A stretch of 12,853 bases of DNA from an uncultured Anaerotruncus sp. (GCF_902490045.1 NZ_CABUCJ010000071.1:1-12853); one strand, 5' to 3'. Numbered from the stretch's first letter, positions 1 through 8,302 are shown. Numbers and translations: made by a program. The notes: a model not told the origin generated them from the sequence alone.

Positions 1-37
1 GGGCGCGCGGCCCGCAAGCGCCGCCGCCCGCCCCGGT

Positions 38-1486
<1,449 letters not shown>

Positions 1487-1512
1487 TCCGCCATTTCCTC
1501 CCGCGCCGCCGT

Positions 1513-2895
1513 TTACTGTGCCGCCGTCCGCTCGGGCGCGTCGGCGAAGATGTCGTTGAGGTCGACGATCATCCGGTCGGCGGTCGTCACGACGATCAGC
1601 GTATCCCCCGGCTCGATCGTATCGTCGCCCTTAGGGATGATGATGCGGCCTTTCCGGTTGATGCAGGCGATGAGGATGTCCGGCTTGAGGGTGATCTGCT
1701 GGAGGGTCTCCCCGAGGTGCCGGGTCGACGGGCTCGCGAGGAATTCCAGCGCCTCCACCCGCTCGTCCACGATGCGGTGGAGCGCCAGCACCGAGCCGGT
1801 GGTGTTCTGCATCGCGCGCACATAGCGCACGATGTCGTTGGCGCAGAGCAGCTTCGGGCTGATGACGCTGTCGATCCCCTTGTCGCGGATGACCTCGGTA
1901 TATTCGGTGCGGTTGATCTTGGTGACCACCTTGGGGACGTGCAGGTAGTTGGCGAACATCGAGATGAGCAGGTTCTCCTCGTCGATGTTGGTGAGCGTCA
2001 CGACCGCGTCGGTCTGCTCGATCCCCTCGGCGCGCAGCACCGCCTGGCTCGAGCCGTCCGCGTGGACGATCTGGGCGCGGGGCAGCAGCTCGGCAAGCTG
2101 GTTGCAACGCTCCTCCGACGTCTCGATGATCTTGACGCCGATGCCCGCCTCCTCCAGCTCCCGCGCGAGGTAGTAGGCGATCCGGCTGCCCCCCACGAGG
2201 ATGGCGTTGCGGACCTTGATCTTCTCCAGCCCAAGGTGCTTGATGAGCGCCGTCAAATCCTGTGTGGACGCCGTGACATAGAGCTTGTCCCCCCGCTGGA
2301 GCCGGAAGGAGCCGTCGGGGATGTAGACGCGGTCCTCCCGCTCGACGGCGCAGACGAGCACCTTGACCTTCGCGATCTTGTAGAGCTCGCTTAAGCGCTT
2401 GCCGCTGAGGACGCCCCCCTCCCGCAGCACGATCTCGACGATCTCCGCGCGCCCCTTCGCAAAGGAATCGCGCTTCAAAAAGGTCGGGAACTGCAGCAGG
2501 CGGAAGATCTCCCTGGCGGAGGCGCGCTCCGGGTTGATCATCATGCTCAGGCCCAGCTCCTCCCGCAGGAAAAAGAGCTGCTCGACATATTCCGGGTTGC
2601 GCATCCGCGCGATCGTATGCTTGCATCCGAGCTTGCGCGCGATGATGCAGCAGAGCAGGTTCAGTTCATCCCCCGACGCCGCCGCGATCAGCAGGTCGCT
2701 GTTCTGCACGTCCGCCGCCTTCTGCACCCGCAGGCTCGCGCCGTTGCCGTGCACCGCCATGACGTCGAAGATCTCCGCCGACTCGCGCAGCACCTGGCGG
2801 TTGTTGTCGATCACCACGATGTCGTGCCCTTCCTTGGACAGGCGTTCGGTCAGGGTGCATCCGACCTTGCCGTCGCCCACTATGACAATCTTCAT
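1513..2895 (-). CDS. trkA: Trk K+ uptake regulatory subunit TrkA (double RCK)
   Basis: This is the cytoplasmic gating subunit that binds NAD(H) or other nucleotides and opens or closes TrkH, 460 aa, the usual length of the two-RCK form. The first Rossmann domain starts at residue 1 with GDGKVG at 7-12 and the ribose-binding acid D30. A first RCK-C lobe follows at about 145-215. The second Rossmann domain begins at about 229 with a degenerate glycine loop, GGSRIA (235-240), and acidic E258. The second RCK-C lobe covers about 375-440. The last glycine of the second loop is replaced by alanine, so the second site may bind nucleotide differently. The Shine-Dalgarno is weak (GGAAAG directly against the ATG, AGGGG about 13 nt away). 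The leader, about 60 nt long if the 2964-2992 promoter is used, carries a GC hairpin. It is the first gene of the trkA-trkH unit. Confidence 0.95.
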   Translation of the reverse strand: MKIVIVGDGKVGCTLTERLSKEGHDIVVIDNNRQVLRESAEIFDVMAVHGNGASLRVQKAADVQNSDLLIAAASGDELNLLCCIIARKLGCKHTIARMRNPEYVEQLFFLREELGLSMMINPERASAREIFRLLQFPTFLKRDSFAKGRAEIVEIVLREGGVLSGKRLSELYKIAKVKVLVCAVEREDRVYIPDGSFRLQRGDKLYVTASTQDLTALIKHLGLEKIKVRNAILVGGSRIAYYLARELEEAGIGVKIIETSEERCNQLAELLPRAQIVHADGSSQAVLRAEGIEQTDAVVTLTNIDEENLLISMFANYLHVPKVVTKINRTEYTEVIRDKGIDSVISPKLLCANDIVRYVRAMQNTTGSVLALHRIVDERVEALEFLASPSTRHLGETLQQITLKPDILIACINRKGRIIIPKGDDTIEPGDTLIVVTTADRMIVDLNDIFADAPERTAAQ

Positions 2896-2923
2896 CTTTC
2901 CGTTTCGCCCCTACACAGAGATT

Positions 2924-2946
2924 CCCGCGGCCGTCACAGCCGCGGG
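2924..2946 (-). promoter_or_regulatory. Hairpin in the trkA leader
   Basis: CCCGCGGC and GCCGCGGG form a perfect 8-bp stem around a 7-nt loop. It lies between the candidate trkA promoter and the start codon. No U-run follows on either strand, so it is not an intrinsic terminator. It may affect mRNA stability or translation; that function is inference. Confidence 0.4.
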
Positions 2947-2963
2947 CGCCCCGTCTTTATCTC

Positions 2964-2992
2964 ATCTTAATCTTTTCTTAACTTCGCTTTAA
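2964..2992 (-). promoter_or_regulatory. Candidate sigma-A promoter for trkA-trkH
   Basis: On the minus strand, a TTAAAG -35-like box (2987-2992) is separated by 17 bp from a TAAGAT -10-like box (2964-2969). This places the transcript start near 2957, about 60 nt before trkA. Both hexamers are imperfect and are built out of the 11-bp repeats that cover the same DNA, as expected of an activator-dependent promoter. Confidence 0.45.
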
Positions 2993-3003
2993 TGCGATCT
3001 TAA
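2967..3003. promoter_or_regulatory. Four 11-bp-spaced TTAA direct repeats upstream of trkA
   Basis: TTAA occurs at 2967, 2978, 2989 and 3000, exactly 11 bp apart each time, and each copy is preceded on the plus strand by C or T (CTTAA, CTTAA, TTTAA, CTTAA). An 11-bp period puts every copy on the same DNA face and is the layout used by OmpR/PhoB-family response regulators, for example the TTAACA-type PhoP boxes of Bacillus. The array overlaps the candidate trkA promoter, and no plus-strand gene lies nearby, so trkA-trkH is the likely target. Which regulator binds is unknown. Confidence 0.55.
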
Positions 3004-3076
3004 CACAAATGACAGCGTTCGGCAAGTTTTGCGCGGCTTTTTCCGGCGAAAATTTGCTGCCTTCCAATAAGTGGAA

Positions 3077-3114
3077 CGCAGGGGCGGTTTTCCCACCGGA
3101 AAACCGCCCCTGCG
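3077..3114. repeat. Perfect 17-bp inverted repeat (hairpin)
   Basis: The two arms are exact reverse complements around a 4-nt loop (CACC). The stem combines a GC block (GCAGGGGCGG) with a TTTTCC block. Neither strand has a following U-run, so it is not a standard terminator. It resembles REP-type or other mobile palindromic elements; that class is inference. Confidence 0.6.
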
Positions 3115-3117
3115 GAT

Positions 3118-3144
3118 GTTCCTTTTTCTCTTGTAAAAAGGAAC
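3118..3144. repeat. GTTCCTTTTT inverted repeat
   Basis: GTTCCTTTTT and AAAAAGGAAC pair over 10 bp around a 7-nt loop. A closely related arm (GGTTCCTTTTCG) reappears at 12829-12840 with its own complement beginning at 12847. The motif may therefore be a family of intergenic hairpins in this genome. Confidence 0.5.
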
Positions 3145-3203
3145 CAAAAATACGCCTGAAGGAAAAAAGTGTCTTGCGGCCTGCGGGCCGCGCGGCCACC
3201 CCG

Positions 3204-3223
3204 CCGCCTTTTAAAAAAGGCGG
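3204..3223. repeat. Short CCGCCTTTT inverted repeat
   Basis: CCGCCTTTT and AAAAGGCGG form a 9-bp stem around two A residues. It lies in the same hairpin cluster as the neighbouring inverted repeats. No U-run follows on either strand, and no function can be assigned. Confidence 0.4.
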
Positions 3224-3281
3224 GCGAAAATTTTCATACACGGGTCGGGCCCGCGTCAGGAGGGCGAGGCCGGCCTGAACC

Positions 3282-3325
3282 AAAAGTTCTTTGGCAGGCT
3301 TTCTTTCAAGAAAGCCGTCAAAGAA
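3282..3325 (-). terminator. Probable terminator of the aminotransferase gene
   Basis: A two-part stem, TTCTTTG/CAAAGAA (3287-3293 with 3319-3325) and GGCTTTCTT/AAGAAAGCC (3297-3305 with 3308-3316), is split by a small internal loop. On the minus strand it lies about 18 nt past the aminotransferase stop and is followed by CTTTTGG. The U-run is short, so termination may be partial. Confidence 0.45.
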
Positions 3326-3343
3326 AGCCGCCAAATCAACCCG

Positions 3344-4510
3344 TCACTTTAACAGCCTGCTGCCCTCTATCGCGGCTATCGCCCGGCGCATCTCGGGCTC
3401 GTCCTGCACGAGCGCGATGCGCAGGTACCCGCGGCCCGAGGGACCGAAGGCGCTGCCGGGGGTCATGAGCACGCCGGCTTTTGCGAGCAGCTCCTGGGCG
3501 AACGCCTGGTCGTCGGTGCGGCCCCCGGGGAGCTTGGCCCAGACGAACATCGTGGCGCGCGACCGCTCGACCGGCCAGCCGATCGCGGTGAGCCCGTCGC
3601 AGAGGATGTCCCTCCGGTCCTGGTAGGCGCGGCAGGTCGCCGCGACGCACGACTGGTCGCCGGTGACTGCGGCGATGGCCGCCTTCTGGACGGGCAGGAA
3701 CATGCCGTAATCCATGTTCGACTTGAGGGTGGCGAGCATCGACACGACCTCGCGGTTCCCGATGCAGAAGCCGACCCGCGCGCCCGCCAGCCCGTAGGTC
3801 TTGGAGAGGGAGTTGAACTCGACGCCGACCTCCTTCGCGCCCGGAAAGCGCAGGAAGCTGCCGCAGGTCTCCCCGTCGAAGACGAGCTCGCTGTAGGCGT
3901 TGTCGTGCAGCACGATAATGCCGTATTTCCTCGCGAACGCGATCAGGTCGTGATAGAAGCTGTCGGGCGCGATGGCTGTGGTGGGGTTGTTCGGGTAGGA
4001 GACGACCATCAGCCTGGCCGCGCGGGCGACCTCCTCGGGGATTTCCGCAAGGTCGATGATGTAGCCGTTCTCCCGCCGCTGGGGCATGTACCAGAGCTTC
4101 GCGCCCGCGATGAGCGGGCCGCCGCCGAAGACGGGATAGCAGGGGTCGGGCACGAGCACCGTATCCCCCTCGTCCACGACCGACAGCGCGATGTGCGCGA
4201 GCCCCTCCTGCGAGCCGAGCAGCGAGACGACCTCGGTGCGCGGGTCGATCTCCACGCCGTAGCGCCGCTTATACCACGCCGCCACAGCGTCCTGGAGCTC
4301 GGTGGTGTCGCTGATCGCGTAGACGTAGTTGCCCCTGTCCTGCGCGGCGGAAACGAGCGCGTCGATGACATGCTGTGCGGGCGGAATGTTGGGGGTGCCG
4401 ACGCTCAGGTCCACCACATGCCTGCCCTGCGCGAGCTGTTCCTTCTTCATGTTGAGCAGCACCGTGAAGATGCCCTCGCCGAAACGGTCCATGCGTTTTG
4501 CAAATTTCAC
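3344..4510 (-). CDS. PLP-dependent class I/II aminotransferase, DapL-like
   Basis: This is a fold-type I aminotransferase of 388 aa. Visible landmarks are N175 in SYPNNPT, D203 and Y206 in HDNAYSEL, the Schiff-base lysine K237 in SLSKTYG, the phosphate-contacting R245 in GARVGF, and the carboxylate-binding R364 in YLRIAL. The overall scaffold (spacing, SKTYG region, C-terminal TPG-FGPSG-GYLRIAL) resembles LL-diaminopimelate aminotransferases. The N-terminal GTPNIPP and the LAGARVGF after the lysine differ from typical DapL (GDPD, TGWRIGW), so the substrate is open; an alanine, aromatic or other amino acid is possible. The start is GTG with AGGGG about 9 nt upstream; the internal ATG six codons later has no ribosome binding site. 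It has its own promoter in the 67-bp gap after spoIID. Family sure, substrate unsure. Confidence 0.9.
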   Translation of the reverse strand: MKFAKRMDRFGEGIFTVLLNMKKEQLAQGRHVVDLSVGTPNIPPAQHVIDALVSAAQDRGNYVYAISDTTELQDAVAAWYKRRYGVEIDPRTEVVSLLGSQEGLAHIALSVVDEGDTVLVPDPCYPVFGGGPLIAGAKLWYMPQRRENGYIIDLAEIPEEVARAARLMVVSYPNNPTTAIAPDSFYHDLIAFARKYGIIVLHDNAYSELVFDGETCGSFLRFPGAKEVGVEFNSLSKTYGLAGARVGFCIGNREVVSMLATLKSNMDYGMFLPVQKAAIAAVTGDQSCVAATCRAYQDRRDILCDGLTAIGWPVERSRATMFVWAKLPGGRTDDQAFAQELLAKAGVLMTPGSAFGPSGRGYLRIALVQDEPEMRRAIAAIEGSRLLK

Positions 4511-4546
4511 GTCTCTTTTCCCCTTTTCACGTCCGTATATACCGTT

Positions 4547-4574
4547 ATTTTACCATATTCCGCCGGGTTTGCAA
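4547..4574 (-). promoter_or_regulatory. Sigma-A-like promoter for the aminotransferase gene
   Basis: On the minus strand, TTGCAA (4569-4574), a 16-bp spacer and TAAAAT (4547-4552) give a start near 4540, about 30 nt before the GTG codon. It begins only three bases after the spoIID stop, so the aminotransferase can be expressed independently of sporulation. Confidence 0.6.
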
Positions 4575-4577
4575 CCC

Positions 4578-5669
4578 TCAGGATGCCGCCCCCCCGGCGA
4601 TCACGCCGAGCGCCGCGCCGGGATAGTAGTGCGCGAGGATCTCGTCGAAGGTGGCGCCCTGCCGCGCCATATAGTCGGCGCCGTACTGGGAGAGGCCCAC
4701 CCCGTGCCCGTAGCCCCGCACGGTGAAGGTGAAGAACGCGCCGTCGCAGGCGACCGTGAAGTCGGAGGAGCGCAGCCCGAGCAGGCTCCGCAGCTCCTTG
4801 CCGTGGATGGCCCGGTCCCCCGCCGTCATCCCGGTGACGTAACCTCCCTCCGAACGCCCGGTCACCCTGAGCCATCCGGCCGGATCCTCCCCGAGCGAGA
4901 TGCCCGGCCAGGCGTTTTGCAGCTTTTCGGCCACCTCCTGCACCGGGAACCGTTCGGTCGTCTCGTAGTCGGGCGCGAGGGTGTCCCCGAAGCTCTCGAC
5001 CGGCACGAGGTAGGGCTCGCTGCCCGTCCACACGTTGGAGGCGTCCTCGGTGGTGCCGCTGCTCATCGAATGGTAGGCCGCCACGATCGGCTCCCCCTCC
5101 CAGGTGAGCAGGTAGGGGCAGGCCTCGTCCGCCGCGCCGCAGACCGCCTTCCAGTAGGCGTCCGCCAGCTCGCCGTACCGCTCGCGGAAGAGCGCTTCCG
5201 TCGTGTAGCTCTTCCAGCCCTGCGGGTCGGCGGAGAAGTCCGCCCCCTTGAGCGTCTCGTCGGGCGCGGCGCGGTTCTGTTCCTTCAGGCGCAGCGCGTA
5301 GGTGTGCGCCGCCACCGCCTGCGCCTTGAGCGCCTCGGGGTGGAAGGTCGGCGGCATCTCGGCCGCCAGCGCGCCGCGCACGTAGTCCCGCGCGCTCACC
5401 TCGAACACCTTCCCCGTCCGCTCGTCCAGCACCCGGAAGCCGTCGTCCGCCACCGCCACCGCGGGGGTTGTCCCGGCAGGCGCCGCGGGCGCGGGCGAAT
5501 CCGTTTCGGGCGCGTCCCGGCCCGTCCCGGCGGGTGCGGCCGCCTGCGGTGCGGATGCATCTTCCGCCGGAGAATACTGCACCATGTCCACATTTCCCAC
5601 AAGCGCCAAAAGGGGGATCAGAAACATCAAAAGGGCGAATACCAGCCCTGCCGCCACCCTGAACCGCAT
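4578..5669 (-). CDS. spoIID: Stage II sporulation protein D (SpoIID), lytic transglycosylase
   Basis: SpoIID is a membrane-anchored peptidoglycan lytic transglycosylase. It acts with SpoIIP and SpoIIM in the septal wall and around the engulfing mother-cell membrane during endospore formation. The protein is 363 aa: a signal-anchor at about 5-26, a low-complexity Ala/Pro-rich linker at about 33-75, then the SpoIID domain. Within it are YVRGALAAEMPP with catalytic glutamate E104, the conserved YHSMSSGTTEDA at 199-210, and GHGVGLSQYGA at 321-331. The ATG at 5669 follows AGGAGGAAG with about 7 nt spacing, a very good start. It is transcribed divergently from citrate synthase. SpoIID genes are sigma-E controlled in Bacillus, but I could not find a convincing sigma-E promoter here. 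Related SpoIID-domain proteins (LytB, amidase enhancers) exist, but the length and single domain favour SpoIID itself. Confidence 0.9.
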   Translation of the reverse strand: MRFRVAAGLVFALLMFLIPLLALVGNVDMVQYSPAEDASAPQAAAPAGTGRDAPETDSPAPAAPAGTTPAVAVADDGFRVLDERTGKVFEVSARDYVRGALAAEMPPTFHPEALKAQAVAAHTYALRLKEQNRAAPDETLKGADFSADPQGWKSYTTEALFRERYGELADAYWKAVCGAADEACPYLLTWEGEPIVAAYHSMSSGTTEDASNVWTGSEPYLVPVESFGDTLAPDYETTERFPVQEVAEKLQNAWPGISLGEDPAGWLRVTGRSEGGYVTGMTAGDRAIHGKELRSLLGLRSSDFTVACDGAFFTFTVRGYGHGVGLSQYGADYMARQGATFDEILAHYYPGAALGVIAGGAAS

Positions 5670-5742
5670 TGTACTTCCTCCTGTTTATGCAAGATTTCTA
5701 TTTGAAAATTTCATTTTTGCCGCTTTTCGGCGGAAACGTCTA

Positions 5743-5771
5743 TTGACTTTCACACGCTGCCGGAATACAAT
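5743..5771 (+). promoter_or_regulatory. Strong sigma-A promoter for citrate synthase
   Basis: TTGACT (5743-5748), a 17-bp spacer and TACAAT (5766-5771) closely match the housekeeping consensus. They place the start near 5778, giving a leader of about 49 nt before the ATG at 5827. Confidence 0.8.
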
Positions 5772-5810
5772 ATGAGATAACGCCCACCGGGCATCTGTGT
5801 GGAAAGAGGA

Positions 5811-5822
5811 AAGGAGCGCTCC
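5811..5822 (+). promoter_or_regulatory. Citrate synthase ribosome binding site inside a palindrome
   Basis: AAGGAG (5811-5816) is the Shine-Dalgarno that decides the ATG at 5827 over an in-frame GTG at 5797, which has none. Its GGAG is half of the perfect 10-bp palindrome GGAGCGCTCC (5813-5822). That palindrome could pair two transcripts or a nearby strand and mask the site; regulation is inference. Confidence 0.55.
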
Positions 5823-5826
5823 CGTT

Positions 5827-7206
5827 ATGTACGGCAAAACGCCTGCTGCGCCCAATGAGCAGCTCAATCAGGATATTCAATTACTATGCGGCGAGTACGC
5901 GCGGTATAACGGTTTCGACGAGGAACTGTGCGCCAAATTCGGCGTCAAGCGCGGCCTGCGCAACGCGGACGGCACCGGCGTGGTCGCGGGGATCACGCAG
6001 GTCTGCAACGTCCACGGCTACCTGCTCAGCGAGGGGGAAAAGCTGCCGATCGACGGCGAGCTCACCTACCGCGGCTACAGCATCACCGACCTGATCGCGG
6101 GCGCGCAGGCCGAAAACCGCTACAGCTGCGAGGAGACGGCCTGGCTGCTGCTGCTCGGCTTCCTGCCCACCGGCGCGCAGCTCAACCGCTTTTCGGAAAT
6201 CCTCGCGGACAACCGCGAGCTGCCCGAGAATTTCACCGAGGACATGATCATGAAGGCCGCGAGCCCCAACATCATGAACATGCTCGCGCGCTCGGTGCTC
6301 GCGCTCTACACCTACGACCCCCGGCCGGACGACTATTCGATCGAGAACGTCATGCGCCAGTCGATCGAGCTGATCGCGCGGATGCCGTCGATCATGGCGG
6401 CGGCCTACCAGGTGAAAAAGCGGGTGTACGACGGCCGCTCGATGTATTTGCACAATCCCAACCCCGAATTTTCCACCGCGCAGAACATCCTGCGGATGCT
6501 GCGCTCGGACAAACAGTTCATCGAGGAGGAGGCCCATCTGCTCGACCTCTGCCTCACGCTGCACAGCGAGCACGGCGGCGGCAACTGCTCCACCTTCGCG
6601 GTGCGGGTGCTCACCTCCGCGCAGACCGACACCTACTCGGCCGTCGCGGCGGGCATCGGCGCGCTCAAGGGCCCCCGCCACGGCGGCGCGAACCACAAGG
6701 TGATCGAGCAGCTCGAATACCTCAAGGCGAACGTCTACGACTGGGACGACGACAACGAGATCCGCGATTACCTGCGCAGGGCCGTCGCCGGGGAGGCGGG
6801 CGACCGCTCGGGGCTCATCTACGGGATGGGGCACGCGGTCTACACGAAAAGCGACCCGCGCGCCCGGGTGCTCAAGCAGAACGCGATGAAGCTGGCCAGG
6901 GGCACCGATTACGAGGGCGAGTTCCGCCTGCTCGACGCGGTCGAGCGGCTGGCGCCCGACGTGCTGCGGGAAAAATGGGGCAGCGACCGGATCACCTGCG
7001 CCAACGTCGACCTCTATTCGGGACTCGTCTACCGGATGCTGCGCATCCCCGACGAGCTGCACACCCCCCTCTTCGCGATCGCGCGCACGGCGGGCTGGTG
7101 CGCCCACCGGCTGGAGGAGCTTTCGACCGGCAAAAAGATCATCCGCCCCGCCTACAAGTCGATCGTGGGCGCACATTCCTACCTCCCCCTCGCGCAGCGC
7201 GGCTGA
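5827..7206 (+). CDS. gltA: Citrate synthase
   Basis: This enzyme condenses acetyl-CoA and oxaloacetate to citrate, the entry step of the TCA cycle or of a partial oxidative branch to 2-oxoglutarate. It has 459 aa from the ATG at 5827. The catalytic triad of the family is present: H285 in KGPRHGGAN, H336 in GMGHAVY and D395 in NVDLYSG. The oxaloacetate-binding H249 lies in HSEHGGGN, and arginines R345 and R420 are at expected positions. The N-terminal extension and the HGGGN variant fit the clostridial citrate (Si)-synthase group rather than the E. coli hexameric type; that subgrouping is inference. The GTG at 5797 would add 10 residues without a ribosome binding site and is rejected. No aconitase or isocitrate dehydrogenase lies beside it, so it forms its own transcription unit with its own promoter and a following inverted repeat. 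It plausibly supplies 2-oxoglutarate for glutamate, the substrate of ProB. Confidence 0.95.
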   Translation: MYGKTPAAPNEQLNQDIQLLCGEYARYNGFDEELCAKFGVKRGLRNADGTGVVAGITQVCNVHGYLLSEGEKLPIDGELTYRGYSITDLIAGAQAENRYSCEETAWLLLLGFLPTGAQLNRFSEILADNRELPENFTEDMIMKAASPNIMNMLARSVLALYTYDPRPDDYSIENVMRQSIELIARMPSIMAAAYQVKKRVYDGRSMYLHNPNPEFSTAQNILRMLRSDKQFIEEEAHLLDLCLTLHSEHGGGNCSTFAVRVLTSAQTDTYSAVAAGIGALKGPRHGGANHKVIEQLEYLKANVYDWDDDNEIRDYLRRAVAGEAGDRSGLIYGMGHAVYTKSDPRARVLKQNAMKLARGTDYEGEFRLLDAVERLAPDVLREKWGSDRITCANVDLYSGLVYRMLRIPDELHTPLFAIARTAGWCAHRLEELSTGKKIIRPAYKSIVGAHSYLPLAQRG

Positions 7207-7225
7207 TTTCCCCCGGATGCAAAAC

Positions 7226-7267
7226 GATACCACTTGACCGGACCCCCGGTCAGGTGGTATCATTATT
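7226..7267 (+). terminator. 16-bp stem-loop after citrate synthase
   Basis: GATACCACTTGACCGG (7226-7241) pairs with 7246-7261 around a 4-nt loop (ACCC) with one U-G wobble, 20 nt past the stop. ATTATTT follows, a weak U-run. It is the likely intrinsic terminator of citrate synthase. The same DNA also contains a promoter-like pair, so it may instead or also be an operator. Confidence 0.55.
7234..7263 (+). promoter_or_regulatory. Candidate promoter overlapping the inverted repeat
   Basis: TTGACC (7234-7239), an 18-bp spacer and TATCAT (7258-7263) resemble a sigma-A promoter for the membrane-protein gene at 7333. Both hexamers lie within or at the edge of the 7226-7261 inverted repeat, so a protein bound to the palindrome would block it. 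The start would be near 7270, leaving a leader of about 63 nt. Confidence 0.4.
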
Positions 7268-7332
7268 TGGATATCCATTTTCTGATAACCAAATTCCGGG
7301 GGCGCGAGCGTCCCCGTTTCACGGAGGCCGCC

Positions 7333-8238
7333 ATGACAAAAAACCGCCCGCTCTTCCTTTCCCTCGCGGGATGCGCCGGGATCTGCCTTCTCCTGCGCAT
7401 CGTCCTAAAGCTCACCGCGATCGACCCCGCCACCGGCTTTTACGAGGGGGGCGGCGCGCTGCCCCTCCTCTTCAACGTCCTGCTGGGCGCCTCGGTCCTG
7501 CTGCTGCTGGCGTTGGGCTTCCTCTCCGGGCGGAAGCTGCGCGGCGCGTCCGTCGCCTTCACCCTCCCGCTGCGGGCGCTCTCCGCCGCGGCGGGGGCCG
7601 CGCTGTTCTGCCGGACGCTGTTGCGCCTGGGGGAGCTTCCCGGCGTCCTTTCCGCCGACTATCCGCTCATGCCCAAGCTGCTCCTCTGCCTCTTCACCCT
7701 CCTCTTCCGGCTGGCCCTGCCGCTGGTCGGCGCCTGCCTCTTTGTCCGGATCGCGGGCGCCGGGGACTTTACGATTCCCTGCGGGTTCCGCGCCTTCACG
7801 GCCGATCCCGATTCCGCGCTTTCGGACCCCCATTCCGGCCCCGGGCCGCGCACCCTGCGGATAAACGGCTGGCTGATGCTGCTGCCGCTCGTGTGGGAGA
7901 TCGGCGAGCTGCTCAGCTCCTTTATGGCCTACACCGCGATCCGCAACGTCTCCGACCAGATGCTCACGATCGTCATGATGATCCTGATGGCGCCCTTCCT
8001 GCTCGCGCACGCGCGCATCCTCTCGGGCGTCGGCGTGGAAAAGGGCCTGCGCCAGCTTCTCTTTTTCGGGCCCGCGTTCGCCCTCTTCGCAATCGCGGTG
8101 CCGGGCGGCATGATCGCCGCCGCGCTCGCCGGGAAGACCGTCGCGCTCGGGCTCTCCCCCGTGTCCGCCGTCTTCTATTTCCTCTCGGGGCTCTACGCGG
8201 CGGTCCTCTGCCTCTCCCTCAGGCGTTTTGCCCGGTGA
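7333..8238 (+). CDS. Uncharacterised polytopic membrane protein
   Basis: I do not recognise a named family. The protein is 301 aa with about seven or eight hydrophobic helices, roughly at 7-26, 43-64, 74-95, 113-138, 178-200, 209-229, 241-265 and 276-297. A hydrophilic, Pro/Asp-rich loop sits at about 150-176. The N-terminus has a DPATGFYEGG stretch (31-40) after the first helix, probably extracytoplasmic. No catalytic or transport signature is visible. The ATG at 7333 follows GGAGG with 5 nt spacing. An open frame extends back to 7234 but has no ribosome binding site and runs through the inverted repeat, so that upstream part is not coding. It ends at a strong bidirectional terminator and is probably monocistronic. 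Confidence 0.8.
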   Translation: MTKNRPLFLSLAGCAGICLLLRIVLKLTAIDPATGFYEGGGALPLLFNVLLGASVLLLLALGFLSGRKLRGASVAFTLPLRALSAAAGAALFCRTLLRLGELPGVLSADYPLMPKLLLCLFTLLFRLALPLVGACLFVRIAGAGDFTIPCGFRAFTADPDSALSDPHSGPGPRTLRINGWLMLLPLVWEIGELLSSFMAYTAIRNVSDQMLTIVMMILMAPFLLAHARILSGVGVEKGLRQLLFFGPAFALFAIAVPGGMIAAALAGKTVALGLSPVSAVFYFLSGLYAAVLCLSLRRFAR

Positions 8239-8249
8239 CTTTACAGACG

Positions 8250-8289
8250 AAAAAAAGCCCGGTTCCGCTTTCGCGGAACCGGGCTTTTT
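8250..8289. terminator. Bidirectional intrinsic terminator
   Basis: A perfect 12-bp GC-rich stem (GCCCGGTTCCGC, 8257-8268, with 8273-8284) encloses a TTTC loop. It is flanked by seven A residues on the left and five T residues on the right. It can end both the plus-strand membrane-protein gene (stop 8238) and the minus-strand pro operon (last stop 8303), which converge here. Confidence 0.92.
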
Positions 8290-8302
8290 CATCGGTTTTG
8301 GG

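Larger units (their letters stand above)
3004..3343. other. Noncoding, hairpin-rich intergenic stretch
   Basis: About 340 bp between the trkA control region and the aminotransferase stop codon show no credible gene. The reading frames here are low-complexity, have no ribosome binding site and run through the inverted repeats. The stretch instead contains at least five separate stem-loops: 3077-3114, 3118-3144, 3176-3191, 3204-3223 and 3287-3325. Base composition swings between A/T runs and G/C blocks. This looks like a composite of dispersed intergenic repeats and a terminator rather than degraded coding sequence. Confidence 0.6.

Noticed and set aside
3009..3278. Small open frames in the trkA-aminotransferase gap
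   Set aside because: They read straight through the inverted repeats, have no ribosome site, and show no protein-like composition.
5670..5742. Sigma-E promoter for spoIID
   Set aside because: A CATAAAC element lies near the ribosome site, but no correctly spaced -35 partner was found, so it is not listed as a feature.
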